Source of the DNA: Erpobdella octoculata
Taxonomy: Eukaryota; Annelida; Clitellata; Hirudinida; Erpobdellidae
Length of the DNA: 64,000 nucleotides
Direction: 5' to 3'
Assembly (NCBI GenBank): GCA_963978895.1
Contig: OZ022238.1
Location: forward strand, 11,453,128-11,517,127
Positions within the stretch are counted from its first letter, which is position 1. Every line of letters begins with the position of its first letter. Below the pieces are notes generated by a model, which had not been told where the DNA came from, did not search any database, and saw only the letters and a list, made by a program, of their open reading frames with translations. Positions 1-16,829 of this stretch are shown piece after piece. The position numbers were made by a program, and so were the translations under genes.

Positions 1-492
1 CATGTATTATACATTCCCACATTTATTTTATTTTTGGTAAACGACTTTGTTGTTTTAGAATAATGAGATAAAATTAATTTTTATTTTTTTTTATTTATTT
101 TTATATGAATTTCCAATGTATTCGCTATTCACAATCTTGAGCCGCGACCTATTAAATACAAATGTGTTTTAGAGAAATCTGCTTTTGTTAGTCTTTAAAC
201 TTTAATGGAATATTTTGAAAAGAATATTCTGGAAAACGTTTATAAAATTTAACGACGTTTAGACATGTCATGCTATTATTTGTTTTCAGGAAAAAACAAT
301 TTACTTGTTTGATTAATGTTAGCTCTCAACAAATCAATGGCTGTGGTAACATTAAGAACCGTTTTTTTTATTTATCTAAAACAAACTTATGAATAGTAAC
401 AAAACATTCATTATTTTGTTAATTTGTACTTGTTTATCTAGTTAAACTAATTTATTTTGTGTTCCTTGTTACAATCATAAACTGACAAAGCA
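1..492. other. AT-rich spacer, no feature seen
   Basis: No exon, repeat or mobile-element end is recognisable in this stretch. It precedes the hAT remnant at 493. Confidence 0.5.
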
Positions 493-1952
493 CAGTGGTT
501 CCCAACCTTTTTCGGATGGCGACCCCTTTTATAAAAACCAAGTGACCCGCGACCCCGATACAATAAAAAAAGGTATTTTTAAGAAGTAATTAAAAACACC
601 AAACAGAGTTTTAGTGATATTTCTCTTATTTATGTTTAATAATTAATTTAATGTAATGGTTGAAATTGCATGTTATTAACAAGTCTTAAAATTCTCGGCT
701 GAGTTTTTCTTAACGCCAATCTCATGTCATTCTCAACATTTAATTTATTTATTTACTTTGTTTAAATGAAGAGTTGAAAATCTATTTTTGCAGAAATATG
801 TAAACACAAATGGAACTAAAACTCGAAAGGCAAGCATCATCACATTTGGGTATGAATGATACATACCACACCAGTATTGTGTGAACAATTTTTTATTAAA
901 CAAGCTACGTGCCGAGGAATCATTCCACAAATCCAAGAATTCATCTTGTAATCCATAGTGAATGCTGGCTACATTAAAGGAAGCAGAGAATGGATTTTGT
1001 GTGAATGTAGCTTTTTCTTCTTCCAACTAAGGAAAGTAACGCTGGAGTTTGTTTTTAAGAGATTCGAGATGCCCAGTAATCTGTTCTTTCAAATTTTCAT
1101 TCAATCCACCTTCAAATTTATCTACCACACTGCAGAGTTTTCAAACATGGCAAATTTTCCAAGATTTATTTTTCTTTGCCAGTTTTGCAGCTTGGATAAC
1201 AATGTCCCGAGATTATGTGATATGCAATAATAACAGTATGAAGTTTCAGGTTAAGCTTATTTTGCCGTTCTAATATATCTGCTAGATATGCTACTCTTAT
1301 CAACCAAGCTTTGTCGTTGAAGTATACCAAAAAATCCTGTTTCCTTTGCACTTCTAGGAGCTACTTGATTTCTTCTTTCAATTCAAAGCCGCAATCACAA
1401 CATTTCCTCTCGACAACCAGCGTACTGCAGTGTAGAAAAAAAGAACTTCGTGATCAGAATTTATGTTTTTACACAGTTCTTCAAACAGACGGGTGTTAAG
1501 AACTCCTAATTTGATGTAATTTACGATTTTTATCAGCGAATCTTGATTACCTCTTGCAGAGGAGTTGAAAGAGTCTTATTGACAAGGGCATACCGGTGAA
1601 TCGTGCAGCATGCAGTGTATTCCTCTTGCTTGTGGAGTTACATAGTTCTTTTACTTTTTTCTGAAAACCTTATTTAAATCAAGCATAGATGATGCACCAT
1701 CCTTACAAACCCCACAGACGTTTTTCCACTTTAATTCTCCACAAAGATATAAAACTTGTTGCACCGAATAATAATATAACAAATAATAAATGTAATGATA
1801 ATAACTTTTATACAGGTTCCTACAAGACATTGTCCATAATTTGGTCAATAACTTCAGGAAACCAATTAAAAAATACCTCATAGTGATTTTTTACTGTATA
1901 AGTTGGCAACCCCCAAGAAAACACGTCGCGACCCATAAGTTGGGAACCGATG
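493..1952 (-). mobile_element. Decayed hAT transposon, ZBED5/SCAND3-like
   Basis: The left end starts CAGTGGTTCCCAACCTTTTT and the right end, read on the minus strand, starts CATCGGTTCCCAACTTATGG, so the two ends are imperfect terminal inverted repeats of the common hAT type. Minus-strand pieces between them resemble the hAT transposases related to ZBED5 and SCAND3. No matching 8-bp target duplication is visible (left flank ACAAAGCA, right flank CATTAATA), as expected for an old copy. Confidence 0.75.
745..1880 (-). pseudogene. hAT transposase remnant, broken reading frame
   Basis: Three minus-strand blocks in different frames recall one hAT transposase. Around 1880-1560 there is a piece with CASSMLDLNKVFRKK, where the family has a conserved His-Arg-Glu-Ala-Leu segment. 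Around 1351-1240 there is FNDKAWLIRVAYLADI followed by NKLNLKL, a conserved segment of the ZBED5 group. Around 1026-745 there is DEFLDLWNDSSARSLFN and then AFRVLVPFVFTYFC, the hAT C-terminal dimerisation region. Frame changes separate the blocks, so this is a dead gene inside the transposon at 493-1952. Confidence 0.7.
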
Positions 1953-1983
1953 CATTAATATTTGAAGTGTGTGGTAAGAGAAA

Positions 1984-1991
1984 GTTTATTG
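1984..1991. repeat. Target-site duplication, left (foldback element 1)
   Basis: GTTTATTG directly before the left terminus GGTGTCCGCC; the identical octamer stands at 5670-5677 after the right terminus. Confidence 0.8.
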
Positions 1992-2023
1992 GGTGTCCGC
2001 CAAATTCATCGTAAAACCATTCA

Positions 2024-2553
2024 TCGTGAGACAATTCATCGTGAGACAATTCATCGTGAAACATTTCATCGTGAAAAGAATTCATCGTTAAAATTTCATC
2101 GTGAACAATTCATCGTTAAAATTTCATCGTGAACAATTCATCGTGAAACATTTCATCGTGAGACAATTCATCGTGTAAAAAATTCATCGTTAGACAATTC
2201 ATCGTGAGACAATTCATCGTGAAACAATTCATCGTGAGACAATTCATCGTGAGACAATTCATCGTGAGACAATTCATCGTGAGACAATTCATCCTGGGAC
2301 AATTCATCCTGAGACAATTCATCCTGAGACAATTCATCGTGAGACAATTCATCGTGAGACAATTCATCGTGAGACAATACATCGTGAGACAATTCATCGT
2401 GAGACAATTCATCGTGAGACAATTCATCGTGAGACAATTCATCGTGAGACAATTCATCGTGAGACAATTCATCGTTAGGACAAATCATCCTTAAAATGTC
2501 ATCGTCGTCGTCACTGTCGGACAATTCATTGTGAAGAAAATTCATCGTGATAT
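2024..2553. repeat. 15-bp minisatellite, left arm of foldback element 1
   Basis: About 30 copies of a 15-bp unit, consensus GACAATTCATCGTGA, with a run of near-identical copies from 2205 to 2475 and degenerate copies (AAAATTTCATCGTGA and similar) at the edges. A short internal block has CATCCTG instead of CATCGTG (2291-2335), a variant that has spread to adjacent units. The period is five codons, so all frames are open; the pentapeptide repeats this gives are not evidence of a protein. Confidence 0.95.
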
Positions 2554-3580
2554 AAAAAACATTTTTGCTCCAAAAAAGTTAAAAAACTAGAAAAAAATTA
2601 TTTCATTTTCTAAACGACAAAACTCAAACTCTGCTAAATATACTCAACCCATACTTTTCCTTTTATGACTGAAAAAACACTAATTTTAACACGAAAAACA
2701 TAGTTAAAAGTTAAAATTGTGAGCTAAGCCTTGAAGATAATCTACAAATCTGTCCCTATTATTATAATTTTGAACAATCCGAATGAATTGAATGCGAAGA
2801 GCAGCGTCACGGTAGCATTTCTTTGGAGGTGGAGGGAACTGTGGCAAGGCATGGACTCCTAAATAAAAGCTATCTGGACACAAATCTGCCACGGCGTTAT
2901 CTACCACATGGGGCGATTGTATCGCGTTAAGCTTGGCTGTTTGAGAGAGCTACATGTTATAAAAACTTTGACAACTTTTATTATTTTACACTTGAACAAC
3001 TGAAACACATAAATAAAATATTTATTATCTGACAATTAACACTCAAATAGTTTATTTTAAAACACAAAATAATCTAGGCTAAAATGTAGTCAAGTGCAAT
3101 TTATTAGTTTATCTATTTTTCTTCTTTAGCTCTATTATTCTTGTTTGCTTCTCTTATTATTTCCTCCACTTATATTTTGATTAAAATGTGGAAAGGCTTG
3201 CAAACGTTGTGACTTTGTTGGCAAATCAATGCTCTCATACCATGTTTTTTGCCCACGATACAATATTACACGAGCTTCACCGGCTAACAAATGTCCATCC
3301 ATGAAAAGTTTTTAAACTATAAAATTTGTTGTGTTGTATTGCTCTTTGGAAACTAAAGTTGACATTGTATCTTCTTTAAAGGTAATGTTGTCATAAAACA
3401 AAAATATAGAAAACTTAAGGACACAGCTCGAATCTTTCTATCGCTCTCCAGCACCTGGTGCATTGAAGTGTAATAGAGTTGCTTCTGAAATTTGATAAAA
3501 CTATCCAAAACGAAACTATAAATTATCAGACTGAAGCTGACCAAGCCAATAATTAATTAGTCTTATAAACTTCATTTAAG

Positions 3581-4045
3581 ATGATCTCGATGGAACAAAA
3601 AACTAAAGGTCATTCTAAGTTCTTGGCCGATGATGCTAAAATTTCTGTCGTCAAGTGCTGAGCATCACAAACAGTTGTTGTCGATGATGATCTGAGTCTC
3701 TGGCAGTCATGAAGAAAACTGATAGGTAAATGATAAAAGAACGTGTGTGTTGAATAGCTAGAAAAATCGAGTCTGAACTTTTTTTGCATCTTGCTTTAAA
3801 ATTTTTGGCCCGATGATCTCGATGGAACAGAAAACGAAAGATCATTCTAAAGCTCTGGGCCAGATAATGCTAAAATTTTAGTCGTCAAGTACTGAGCGTC
3901 ACAAAACCAGAACAAACAGTTGTTCTTGTCGATGATGATCTGAGTCTCTGGCGGTCATGAAGAGAACTGATAGGTAAACGATAAGTCAACATGTGTTGAA
4001 TAGCAAAAAAAAAATCGATGCTAGAATTTCTGTCGCCAAGTGCTT
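3581..4045. repeat. Tandem duplication of about 232 bp inside foldback element 1
   Basis: Two copies start with ATGATCTCGATGGAACA at 3581 and 3813 and share, in order, GTCGTCAAGT.CTGAGC, CAGTTGTT and GATGATGATCTGAGTCTCTG. The copies are clearly diverged. No reading frame runs through both. Confidence 0.8.
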
Positions 4046-5522
4046 CATGGTTGAACTGCACTAAAGTCTGCTCTGGAACCATGATGCAGGCTTCTTTAAA
4101 ATTCTGGACACAACAATTTTTGACTGAAAGTTGTTGTAAATATTTTTTAAGTCATACCCCTGGTAGAAAATGAGGAAGATGGTTTTTGTTCACAGGATCA
4201 ATTATATTAATCTTCAGTTTGTCCCCATGAGTTGATTGACAGAACATTGCCAGGTGAATGTTGTGTTTTCAACTGAAATGGTTAAATATATCTCTTCTTT
4301 AGCTGAGTTGAAATATACTTTCTTAGCCGATAAAAATTCATGTTGGAGTGTCTTCATGAATTCATATCTTCAATGATATAGTGTATAATGAAATGAAGAA
4401 AACAACTTCTGAAATGAGCTAACACTCTATATTAGTCTATATTATTCTTGGATTGGCACGGTTCCATTTCTCATAATGAACTTCATCACGCAGAAAAGAG
4501 TGAAATGATGAAAAGTAATACGAGCGTTGACTTGTTAGTTTTTACCGTGGCTAGTTTTTCATCCAAATGCTGAATATAATGTTAACAATGACAAAGTTTG
4601 TAGTAGTAAATAAACAGAATTGCTGAATAAATCCAAAAAAGCTTAACTCTGGAATCAGAATATAATCTTTGTCAAAATAAAACCATTCGACGACCCGACG
4701 CGCTCGAGACAATGAAATAATAAACAACGAGCTGAAGCGGCTCGTAGCTTATAAGCTAGTATACGTCGATGCATGCATGTTTGTACACAATCGCCTCATG
4801 TAGTAGACTCTTCAGGCTCTCGCCCATACAGGTTTGTGTCCAGATAGCTTTTATTTAGGAGTCCATGGGCAAGGTCATAGATATCTATGAACAGGGCTAA
4901 TTAAACCATTAAGCTGATAAGAGCAAGTTAATGCTCACTTGTCTCAGATGTTGCTTTTCCAGACAAACGTATAAAGCGTTTGTAAACTGCTTAAACTAAG
5001 AATAGATAATGCGAATCAAAGGCTTTGTGTCAAATTAAAGCATTTATAACTCCTTTGTAATTTTACAAGAAATCATGGTTTTTAGACTCACATTCACAAT
5101 TATGGATTTTTTTTAAATATGAAGGTTTCATATTAAGAAGTCTATACCCAGGTGCTCCTGTCTCCATGATACTGGACACTTTTATGACGTCTATACAAAA
5201 TCACGATTTCAGAACAACACTCATTCTTCTCCACAGCAAGTGTTCTCATTAGTTTAAAGTTACAAAGATAATGCTAAAGAAAATCTACATTTAAGAAATA
5301 AATAATTATATTAGTAACACAAATATGTAAGTGCAAAAATATCCAAGAAAGAAATTCTTTTAATTTATTTGACAAAATTTTCATTCTTCGGACGATTACA
5401 TTTTTATTTATTTCCAAGTATTATGATATATTTTTTTTTTATAAAACATTTAACCAATATCTATGCATTCAGCGGTTTAAATGAAACTTGTATCATGCAA
5501 AATAATTTTCCATTGTGAAAAA

Positions 5523-5655
5523 ATTATCTACGATGAATTGTCTCATGATGAATGGTTTTCACGATGAAATTTCTCACGATGGAATGTTCCACGATGAATT
5601 GTCCACGATGAATTGTCCACGATAAATTGTTTCACGATGGAGTATTTTACTATGA
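5523..5655. repeat. Minisatellite, right arm of foldback element 1 (inverted)
   Basis: Inverted and degenerate copies of the left-arm unit, here read as ACGATGAATTGTC. The arm is much shorter than the left one, so the two arms have changed length independently. Confidence 0.85.
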
Positions 5656-5669
5656 ATTTGCCGTAAACC

Positions 5670-5677
5670 GTTTATTG
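5670..5677. repeat. Target-site duplication, right (foldback element 1)
   Basis: GTTTATTG, identical to 1984-1991. Confidence 0.8.
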
Positions 5678-5712
5678 TCGTCTGGATCGATACAAAACAA
5701 TGGCATGTCAAG

Positions 5713-6493
5713 CAGGCGCGGTCCTACAATTGGGGATGCTGAGGATGCATTCCCCCACCAGCAGCAGAGCTCAATTTTTTTTCAATGAATAAATAAAGTT
5801 AAACGTACAACAGACAACTATCCTCAAAACACCAACTATCTATCTAACCTAGATAGTTATAAAATATGAAAAAATATGTGGGCACCAGCAATGGGCAATT
5901 AATACGTTGCAGCAACTTTATTAAGATTACGTCATTCTTTAAATCGGCACCCACTGAGCATTGAGAATGCGAAAGTTCTAGCCAAACTTCAAACCCTGAA
6001 CAACAAGATTGTCATTTATCTACTTGTTCTATCGAATTCACGACGAACGAAAATACATTTGAGTCGAACTTGACCAACAAAACTGTCAAATTTTTGTTTC
6101 AAACCTAACACTCTTTGAATATTGCATTTGCGTTTACTGAGGTTGAAAGAGAGCGCATGTTCGTCATTCTATAGACATTAAACAAGTTAAAATTAGATTA
6201 AAGACAGATCTTTTTAATAAGTTTTTTGATTAGGAGATGTTGATGAACTGCGCGCCTTTGCGAAAGAATTGTTTATTTTTATAAGGGCATGATATCAATG
6301 TTATTTTGTGTTGTATTTGGATGGATATTAAGTAGGAACATACACATTTTTCATGTTCAAAAACGCAATTTTCTTACAACACACCAATTACTTGGTGATA
6401 ACTTTAAAATCTATAAAAATATATATAATATATAACTCTCAATCAAAAATAAATTTATAATCCCCCCACCTGAAAATCCTGGGACCGCGCCTA
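5713..6493. mobile_element. Non-autonomous hAT transposon with exact 8-bp duplication
   Basis: The termini are CAGGCGCGGTCC and, on the minus strand, TAGGCGCGGTCC. The octamer ATGTCAAG flanks both sides (5705-5712 and 6494-6501). The 781-bp body lacks a transposase. A plus-strand stretch near 6110-6220 (TEVERERMFVIL, then stops) vaguely recalls the hAT dimerisation motif and may be a vestige; that reading is weak. Confidence 0.85.
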
Positions 6494-6501
6494 ATGTCAA
6501 G

Positions 6502-6720
6502 CGTTTATTAGTGCGTGACTGTCGAAGATAAGTTTTTTAATTATTCTACTTACGTTAGCATGCGTAGCAATTGATGTCATAAAGCTTGAAGGCTTTAAAA
6601 TAGTTTAAAATACTTTTATAAAATAATGGGTTTTTTGGATTAAAAACATTTCCAGTTAGTGGTCGTATTACTTTTTCCATTCGAAAACTGTTTCATCAAT
6701 TTCTGTTCAGCTTCACGACA
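6502..6720. other. Short upstream region of the ILEI-domain gene
   Basis: AT-rich region between the hAT element and the start codon at 6721. No TATA box or initiator can be singled out with confidence. Confidence 0.3.
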
Positions 6721-11504
<4,784 letters not shown>

Positions 11505-12526
11505 TATAATTTAAAACTATATGTATCAGTTGTGTTTCAATTTTTATTTTAATATTAAAATTGCTTTAGTAATTATTAATTAAAATTATTATTTAAAATT
11601 ATATTTATCAATTTTTTTGTAGCCCTACGAATAGTGCTATAAATAGAACTACGTCAATTTAATTAATTTGAGCTCAATTATATTTATTAATTTTAATTCA
11701 TTATGTAAAACTATTAAAATTAAATAATCAAATTCTATGCTTTTTAGCGCTAACAGCTCTTTGATTTGTATGGCTGTTCCGAAAGCTTCTAGGCTAATAC
11801 ATTTTTCAAATTGCCTGTAAGGGCCTATAGCCCTATATACTTATTCTATATACATATATGGATAGCACATGAGCTTGATCGGCTTGCAGCCAGCAAAAAA
11901 GAGCTACTTTAAAGCAGCTAAGTGATTGACAACTTTATTTTGCTTTTATTTCCAGAAATTAGCAGTTGAATCAAGTCACCTTTTTTATTTTCTGTCCTCT
12001 AAAGTTGTTAAACATATAAAAAACGAAACGTTTTTTTTGTAGGTAAGTTTCGCTATTCGAAGCACTAATTTTGATCTCTCAATAAGATTACAGTCTACTA
12101 ATAGATTTGATGACCAGATGGGAACTGCAAACTCCATTAACTGACAAATGAATTCCACTGAATAAAGCAAACTAAATAGCACGCAATCTGTTTAAAAGTT
12201 TTTTTAAATTTTATAAATAAATTTAATTTGTAATAGTTTGTTTTAAATAGTATTTCTAAAAACTAATGTTTATAAATATTTTTCAAGGCTGGATAGCCGC
12301 TGAAGACATGGAAGCTCAAGTCAATTTCATTCAAGTTAACTAAGAAATTAAACAGTACTTGCGTGTGTGTATGCATATAACTGTTATTTTTTCTTTAGAG
12401 TTTATTTTGAATCTAATTATATTATTAAATTAGCAAATGAGTGTTTTGTTTTGTTTAGACATTTTTTATTTGAAGCAATTTCATAATTCAACATTTTCCG
12501 TGACAGCTTTCGCTGTAAAGAAATAA
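11505..12526. other. Intergenic AT-rich sequence
   Basis: No clear feature. One short open segment after an AG at 12288-12289 (GWIAAEDMEAQVNFIQVN, then stop) could be a stray terminal exon, but nothing upstream splices to it convincingly. Confidence 0.35.
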
Positions 12527-13555
12527 CAATTACAACTACAACTACAACTACAACTACAACTACAACTACAACTCCAACTCCAACTCCAACTCCAACTCCA
12601 ACTCCAACTCCAACTCCAACTCCAACTACAACTACAACTACAACAACAACAACAACTACAACTGCAATCGCAATCGCAATCGCAATAGCAATCCCAATCG
12701 CAATCCCAATCCCAATTACAATTACAATTACAATTACAATTACAATTACAATTACAATTACAATTACAATTACAATTACAATTACAATTACAATTACAAT
12801 TACAATTACAATTACAATTACAATTACAATTACAATTACAATTACAATTACAATTACAATTACAATTACAATTACAATTACAATTACAATTACAATTACA
12901 ATTACAATTACAATTACAATTACAATTACAATTACAATTACAATTACAATTACAATTACAATTACAATTACAATTACAATTACAATTACAATTACAATTA
13001 CAATTACAATTACAATTACAATTACAATTACAATTACAATTACAATTACAATTACAATTACAATTACAATTACAATTACAATTACAATTACAATTACAAT
13101 TACAATTACAATTACAATTACAATTACAATTACAATTACAATTACAATTACAATTACAATTACAATTACAATTACAATTACAATTACAATTACAATTACA
13201 ATTACAATTACAATTACAATTACAATTACAATTACAATTACAATTACAATTACAATTACAATTACAATTACAATTACAATTACAATTACAATTACAATTA
13301 CAATTACAATTACAATTACAATTACAATTACAATTACAATTACAATTACAATTACAATTACAATTACAATTACAATTACAATTACAATTACAATTACAAT
13401 TACAATTACAATTACAATTACAATCACAATCACAATCACAATCACAATCACAATCACAATCACAATCACAATCACAATCACAATCACAATCACAATCACA
13501 ATCACAATCACAATCACAATCACAATCACAATTACAATTACAATTACAATTACAA
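12527..13555. repeat. 1-kb hexanucleotide array with zoned unit variants
   Basis: The hexamer register is kept while the unit changes by zones: AACTAC, AACTCC (12573-12625), AACTAC/AACAAC, AATCGC and AATCCC (12665-12714), AATTAC (12715-13422), AATCAC (13423-13528) and AATTAC again. It is not a telomere repeat. Confidence 0.95.
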
Positions 13556-14507
13556 TAGATAGAAACTTTGGGACACTGGCTTATAGGATCTTTGTGGCAC
13601 TACGTACGTTGCCAGACTTCTTGAATGTCACACACCCCTTCCGTCCCTTCTCACATGACTTCATTGCGTTTCGCAGTTAGGCTTAGACGTTTGAAATGAT
13701 AAAGTGTTTGCACGTCTGGAAAGTGATTAATTTCAATTTTAGACATTTAATTGGCGTTGTTTTGTATGAATAGATTTAAACAAGTTTTCTATATAAATAA
13801 TTAATGTATTTATCCTTGTAATACATCCAGTATATAGTTTTTATAGACGTGGCATAGTTTTTTTATAGAAATCAAATAACACACAGATTGGCGTGGGGTG
13901 ATAGACATTAGCCAAACGTGGGAAGGAAACTTTACCCAGGGTAATCTCTTCCGCAATTTTTTTCATAATGTTTTCTTCAGATAAACAAACATACAAAATG
14001 TGAAAAAAAATTAATAAGGAACAGGAGTAATTTATATATACCAGTAATAAAAAATGCTTTAGACGAAATTAATCGAGGAAAATCTATATCAGTTGAAATT
14101 TGGAATTATCTAACAGATAGAAACAAATTAACTAGATAATATGAATAAAAACTGGTTTAAAACAGCTTAAATAGTTACAATGGAGAAAAAACACTTGTTA
14201 GAAATCTTATAACTTGTATCTAAATGAATTATAGCTTGATCAGAAAAGAGAGCATTATTTAAAATTTGCTAAAAATTATAAAGTAGGCATTTGTGTTTTT
14301 TAAAATTGAATTTTATAGTTTTACCTATATTAAAATAAATTATTTATTGAAAAAAATTTATAATCATAAAGTTGTGATTGCTTATTACGGTTTATAGTAA
14401 CTACGATTTAACTCTAATTATGTGACATTCTTATATTCTTTGATACAAACCTCAAAGATACTCAAAATACCTGATTTTATCATTTTTTATAGGTAATACT
14501 AGGTGCA
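13556..14507. other. Unannotated AT-rich spacer
   Basis: Nothing with coding or mobile-element character was recognised. Confidence 0.4.
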
Positions 14508-14717
14508 TCTATATATATAAAAATGAATGTTTGTATGTATGTATGTATGTATGTATGTATGTATGTATGTATGTATGTATGTATGTATGTATGTATGTAT
14601 GTATGTATGTATATATATATGTTATTTATGCATTGCTACACCATTCAACCGATCGTAATGAAATTTTCACACAACCTTGAGAGTCAAGGGGAATCAAATA
14701 TAGAGAAAAAAAATTTG
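14508..14717 (+). mobile_element. Helitron family A, 5' fragment (copy 2)
   Basis: Starts TCTATATATATAAAAATGAA after an A, carries about 25 GTAT units (14527-14610) and the conserved GCATTGCTACACCATTCA block, and stops within the ATAGAGAAAAAAAATTTG motif. The next base already belongs to a LINE fragment in the opposite direction. No family A 3' end is seen nearby. Confidence 0.85.
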
Positions 14718-15754
14718 TTTGAGTTCTCGATACCGTTCAAAGCCAGTCGTAGTATATACTCTTTCCGAAATGAGTATAAGACTTTGTTTCTTGCTTTGAT
14801 TGCGTTTTCACATTCATCATTCCACCATGGTACTGGCCTAAGTCCTGATCGTCTTCCATTTTTGGTTGGTATTGATGCTAAGGCTGCTTTGTTCAGACCT
14901 TGCGTTAACATGTTTGTTGCTTCGTTAACATTTGTGAAAGTTTGAAGTTCATTTAACATTCCTGTTGAAAGCCGTTGGTATTTGTACCAATCGGCTTTCT
15001 CCAGGTTCCATACCTTTCTGTTGTTTACCTCGTAATTGACCTTTTTATTTAGTGTGATCAAAACCGGGTAGTGGTCACTGCCCAGATTTTCATCTAACAC
15101 CTTACACAAAGCTTTTTGAGATAAAGAAGGAGAGCACATTGCTAAATCTATAGGAGTTGTCCTTCCGCTGGGAGTCAGGTGGGTACCTGATCCGGAAAAA
15201 GGGGCAACAAGGCCATACTGATCCAACAATTTCTCAATTAATTTTCCTCTATTATCTGAAGTTTCAGCACCGAAAACAACAGAGTATGCATTGAAGTCAC
15301 CTAATACAATTGAGTTGGTATAACTGAATCACTTTTCCAGTGTAGTTAGCAGTGTTTGATGATTGGCATTTGGTGGAACGTATGCATTGATAATGGTGAT
15401 GTTTGATCCCTTTTCAGAAGAAATGGTCACAAGTAGTGACCCATATTCGTTTTGTTCTATGGTTTGTGAGGTGTATGAGATGCCTTCTCGGAGGAGTGTT
15501 GCGACCCCTCCTCCTTGATGGCGACCTCTATCCAGCCTGACAATATTATATCCTGAAATACTGAAGTTATTGTCCTCTTTCAGCCATGTTTCCTGCATGG
15601 CAATGATGTCGGGAACCTTCTCCATTTTTCCGATAAAAATATTTAGTTCGTTGACTCTTGCACGAATACTTTGACAGTTCCACTGTAAAATGGTAATGTT
15701 GTTGTCCATGTTTGGTTTTTTGAACTGGTTTATACCGTTTTCTAGAGGATTCAA
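14718..15754 (-). pseudogene. Non-LTR retrotransposon ORF2, endonuclease part only
   Basis: The N-terminal apurinic-type endonuclease of a Jockey/CR1-like LINE is recognisable in one frame: ILQWNCQSI near the start, AMQETWL, INAYVPP, a GDFNA motif, TPIDLAMCSP and GSDHYPVLI. These match the catalytic Asn, Glu, Asp and SDH motifs of the family. One in-frame TGA at 15326-15328 breaks it. The reverse transcriptase is missing because the copy ends at 14718 against a Helitron fragment. Confidence 0.85.
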
Positions 15755-15793
15755 ATTTTAAGATTCGGAAACCTCCATATCTCCAGGGTACGC

Positions 15794-16084
15794 CTAAAAA
15801 CCATTGTATATAAGGATGTTATTGAACATTTTTATAATGACTTTCATTACAGCTTCCAAGGGCATTTGTGGTATGTCTTTTGTTATTTCCTGAATCTCCT
15901 CGACAAGCCCCTGTATCGTCGGCATGCTCATTGGTTCATCACGTTTTTCTGTCTTTTTTTCATCCTTTGATGCTTTCTTTTCTTCTTCCTTGTTTTCAGC
16001 AATAGCTTGCTTTTCCTTATTATGAGTTTGTGTGACAGGCGTTTTCTTTTCAGAACCGCTCTTTTTTGGCGTGTCTTTGGACAT
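15794..16084 (-). pseudogene. LINE ORF1-like remnant, lysine-rich
   Basis: A 96-residue charged open frame (MSKDTPKKSGSEKK at its start) lies just upstream of the endonuclease frame in the same direction. That is where ORF1 of this LINE should be. No CCHC knuckle is present, so this is an ORF1 fragment by position only. Confidence 0.5.
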
Positions 16085-16129
16085 CTGTTCTGGCTTTTTC
16101 TGTGCTGTATTTTTCTTTGTAATTAGGAG

Positions 16130-16652
16130 TTTTTATCTTCATATTTGGCTCTTTAAAAATTAGTAAATGAACATGTCAAAACTTAACTCTGAATAATTTA
16201 TGGCATTATTATAATGTAACAATTTATTTACAAGCTACTAAATTTTTATGAGTTAGGGATAAGATTAATCAACTTTAAAGAGAGATACAAATTATGGAAA
16301 AAACTTACTTCCTAAGTAAGTTGCAATAAAGCCAATTAACTTCTTCTGCTGCTCCCTGCTCATCAACTTCAAAAGACAAAATGTATGCATAATACAACTT
16401 TCTGCACCACATGCAGGTATAATGCATAATCTCCATAAACAACGGCAATTGCAAATGTAATTACAATTGCATTGTTATGTTATATATCTTGTAAAATTTC
16501 TAGCTAGACGCTTTGACTAAATGAGATTTTTAATTTTATTTGTGGACAATAAACCGTAAAAAAACTATCAGCACTTGTAAAATTAAATGTCAAGACCATC
16601 ACTCTCAGGAAATCGCCTCCACTGATTATCAGTGACAGATATAACTTACGAC
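16130..16652. other. AT-rich spacer between LINE fragment and hAT element
   Basis: No gene or element end recognised. Confidence 0.4.
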
Positions 16653-16829
16653 CGCATATATAGACCCTTCAGCCGCCGGTTTAGCCGGCCGAGCCGAGCC
16701 GCGAAAGTCCGAAGCCGCCGCCCGCCGCGAAAATCGGGGCTAAGCTGCAAGCATGTCACAAAAAAAATTTAGCCTCGCCAGCCGCAAACATCGCGGCTAG
16801 CCGTGATTTAAAAATTTTTTAATTATAAT

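Larger units (their letters stand above)
1992..5669. mobile_element. Foldback-type transposon 1 with 15-bp minisatellite arms
   Basis: The left end reads GGTGTCCGCCAAATTC and the right end, on the minus strand, GGTTTACGGCAAATTC (13 of 16 match). Both are followed inward by tandem copies of a 15-bp unit containing ACAATTCATCGTG. The element is flanked by identical octamers GTTTATTG. Inside the arms a second inverted pair is visible: about 40 bp at 2845-2885 recurs reversed at 4831-4872. The interior has no convincing coding region, so this is a non-autonomous element. An 8-bp duplication suits hAT or P-superfamily transposases; foldback P-type elements such as Galileo are the nearest known design. 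Confidence 0.75.

Noticed and set aside
485..1960. An 8-bp target duplication for the hAT remnant at 493-1952
   Set aside because: The flanks ACAAAGCA and CATTAATA do not match, so none is claimed.
2024..2553. CRISPR-like array
   Set aside because: The 15-bp units are contiguous with no variable spacers, in a eukaryotic transposon arm.
12417..13529. 370-residue Ile-Val frame resembling a membrane protein
   Set aside because: Translation of the hexanucleotide array; the conserved property is the DNA period, not a protein.
12527..13555. Telomere or subtelomere repeat
   Set aside because: Units are AATTAC/AACTAC types, not TTAGGG-like, and unique sequence continues on both sides.
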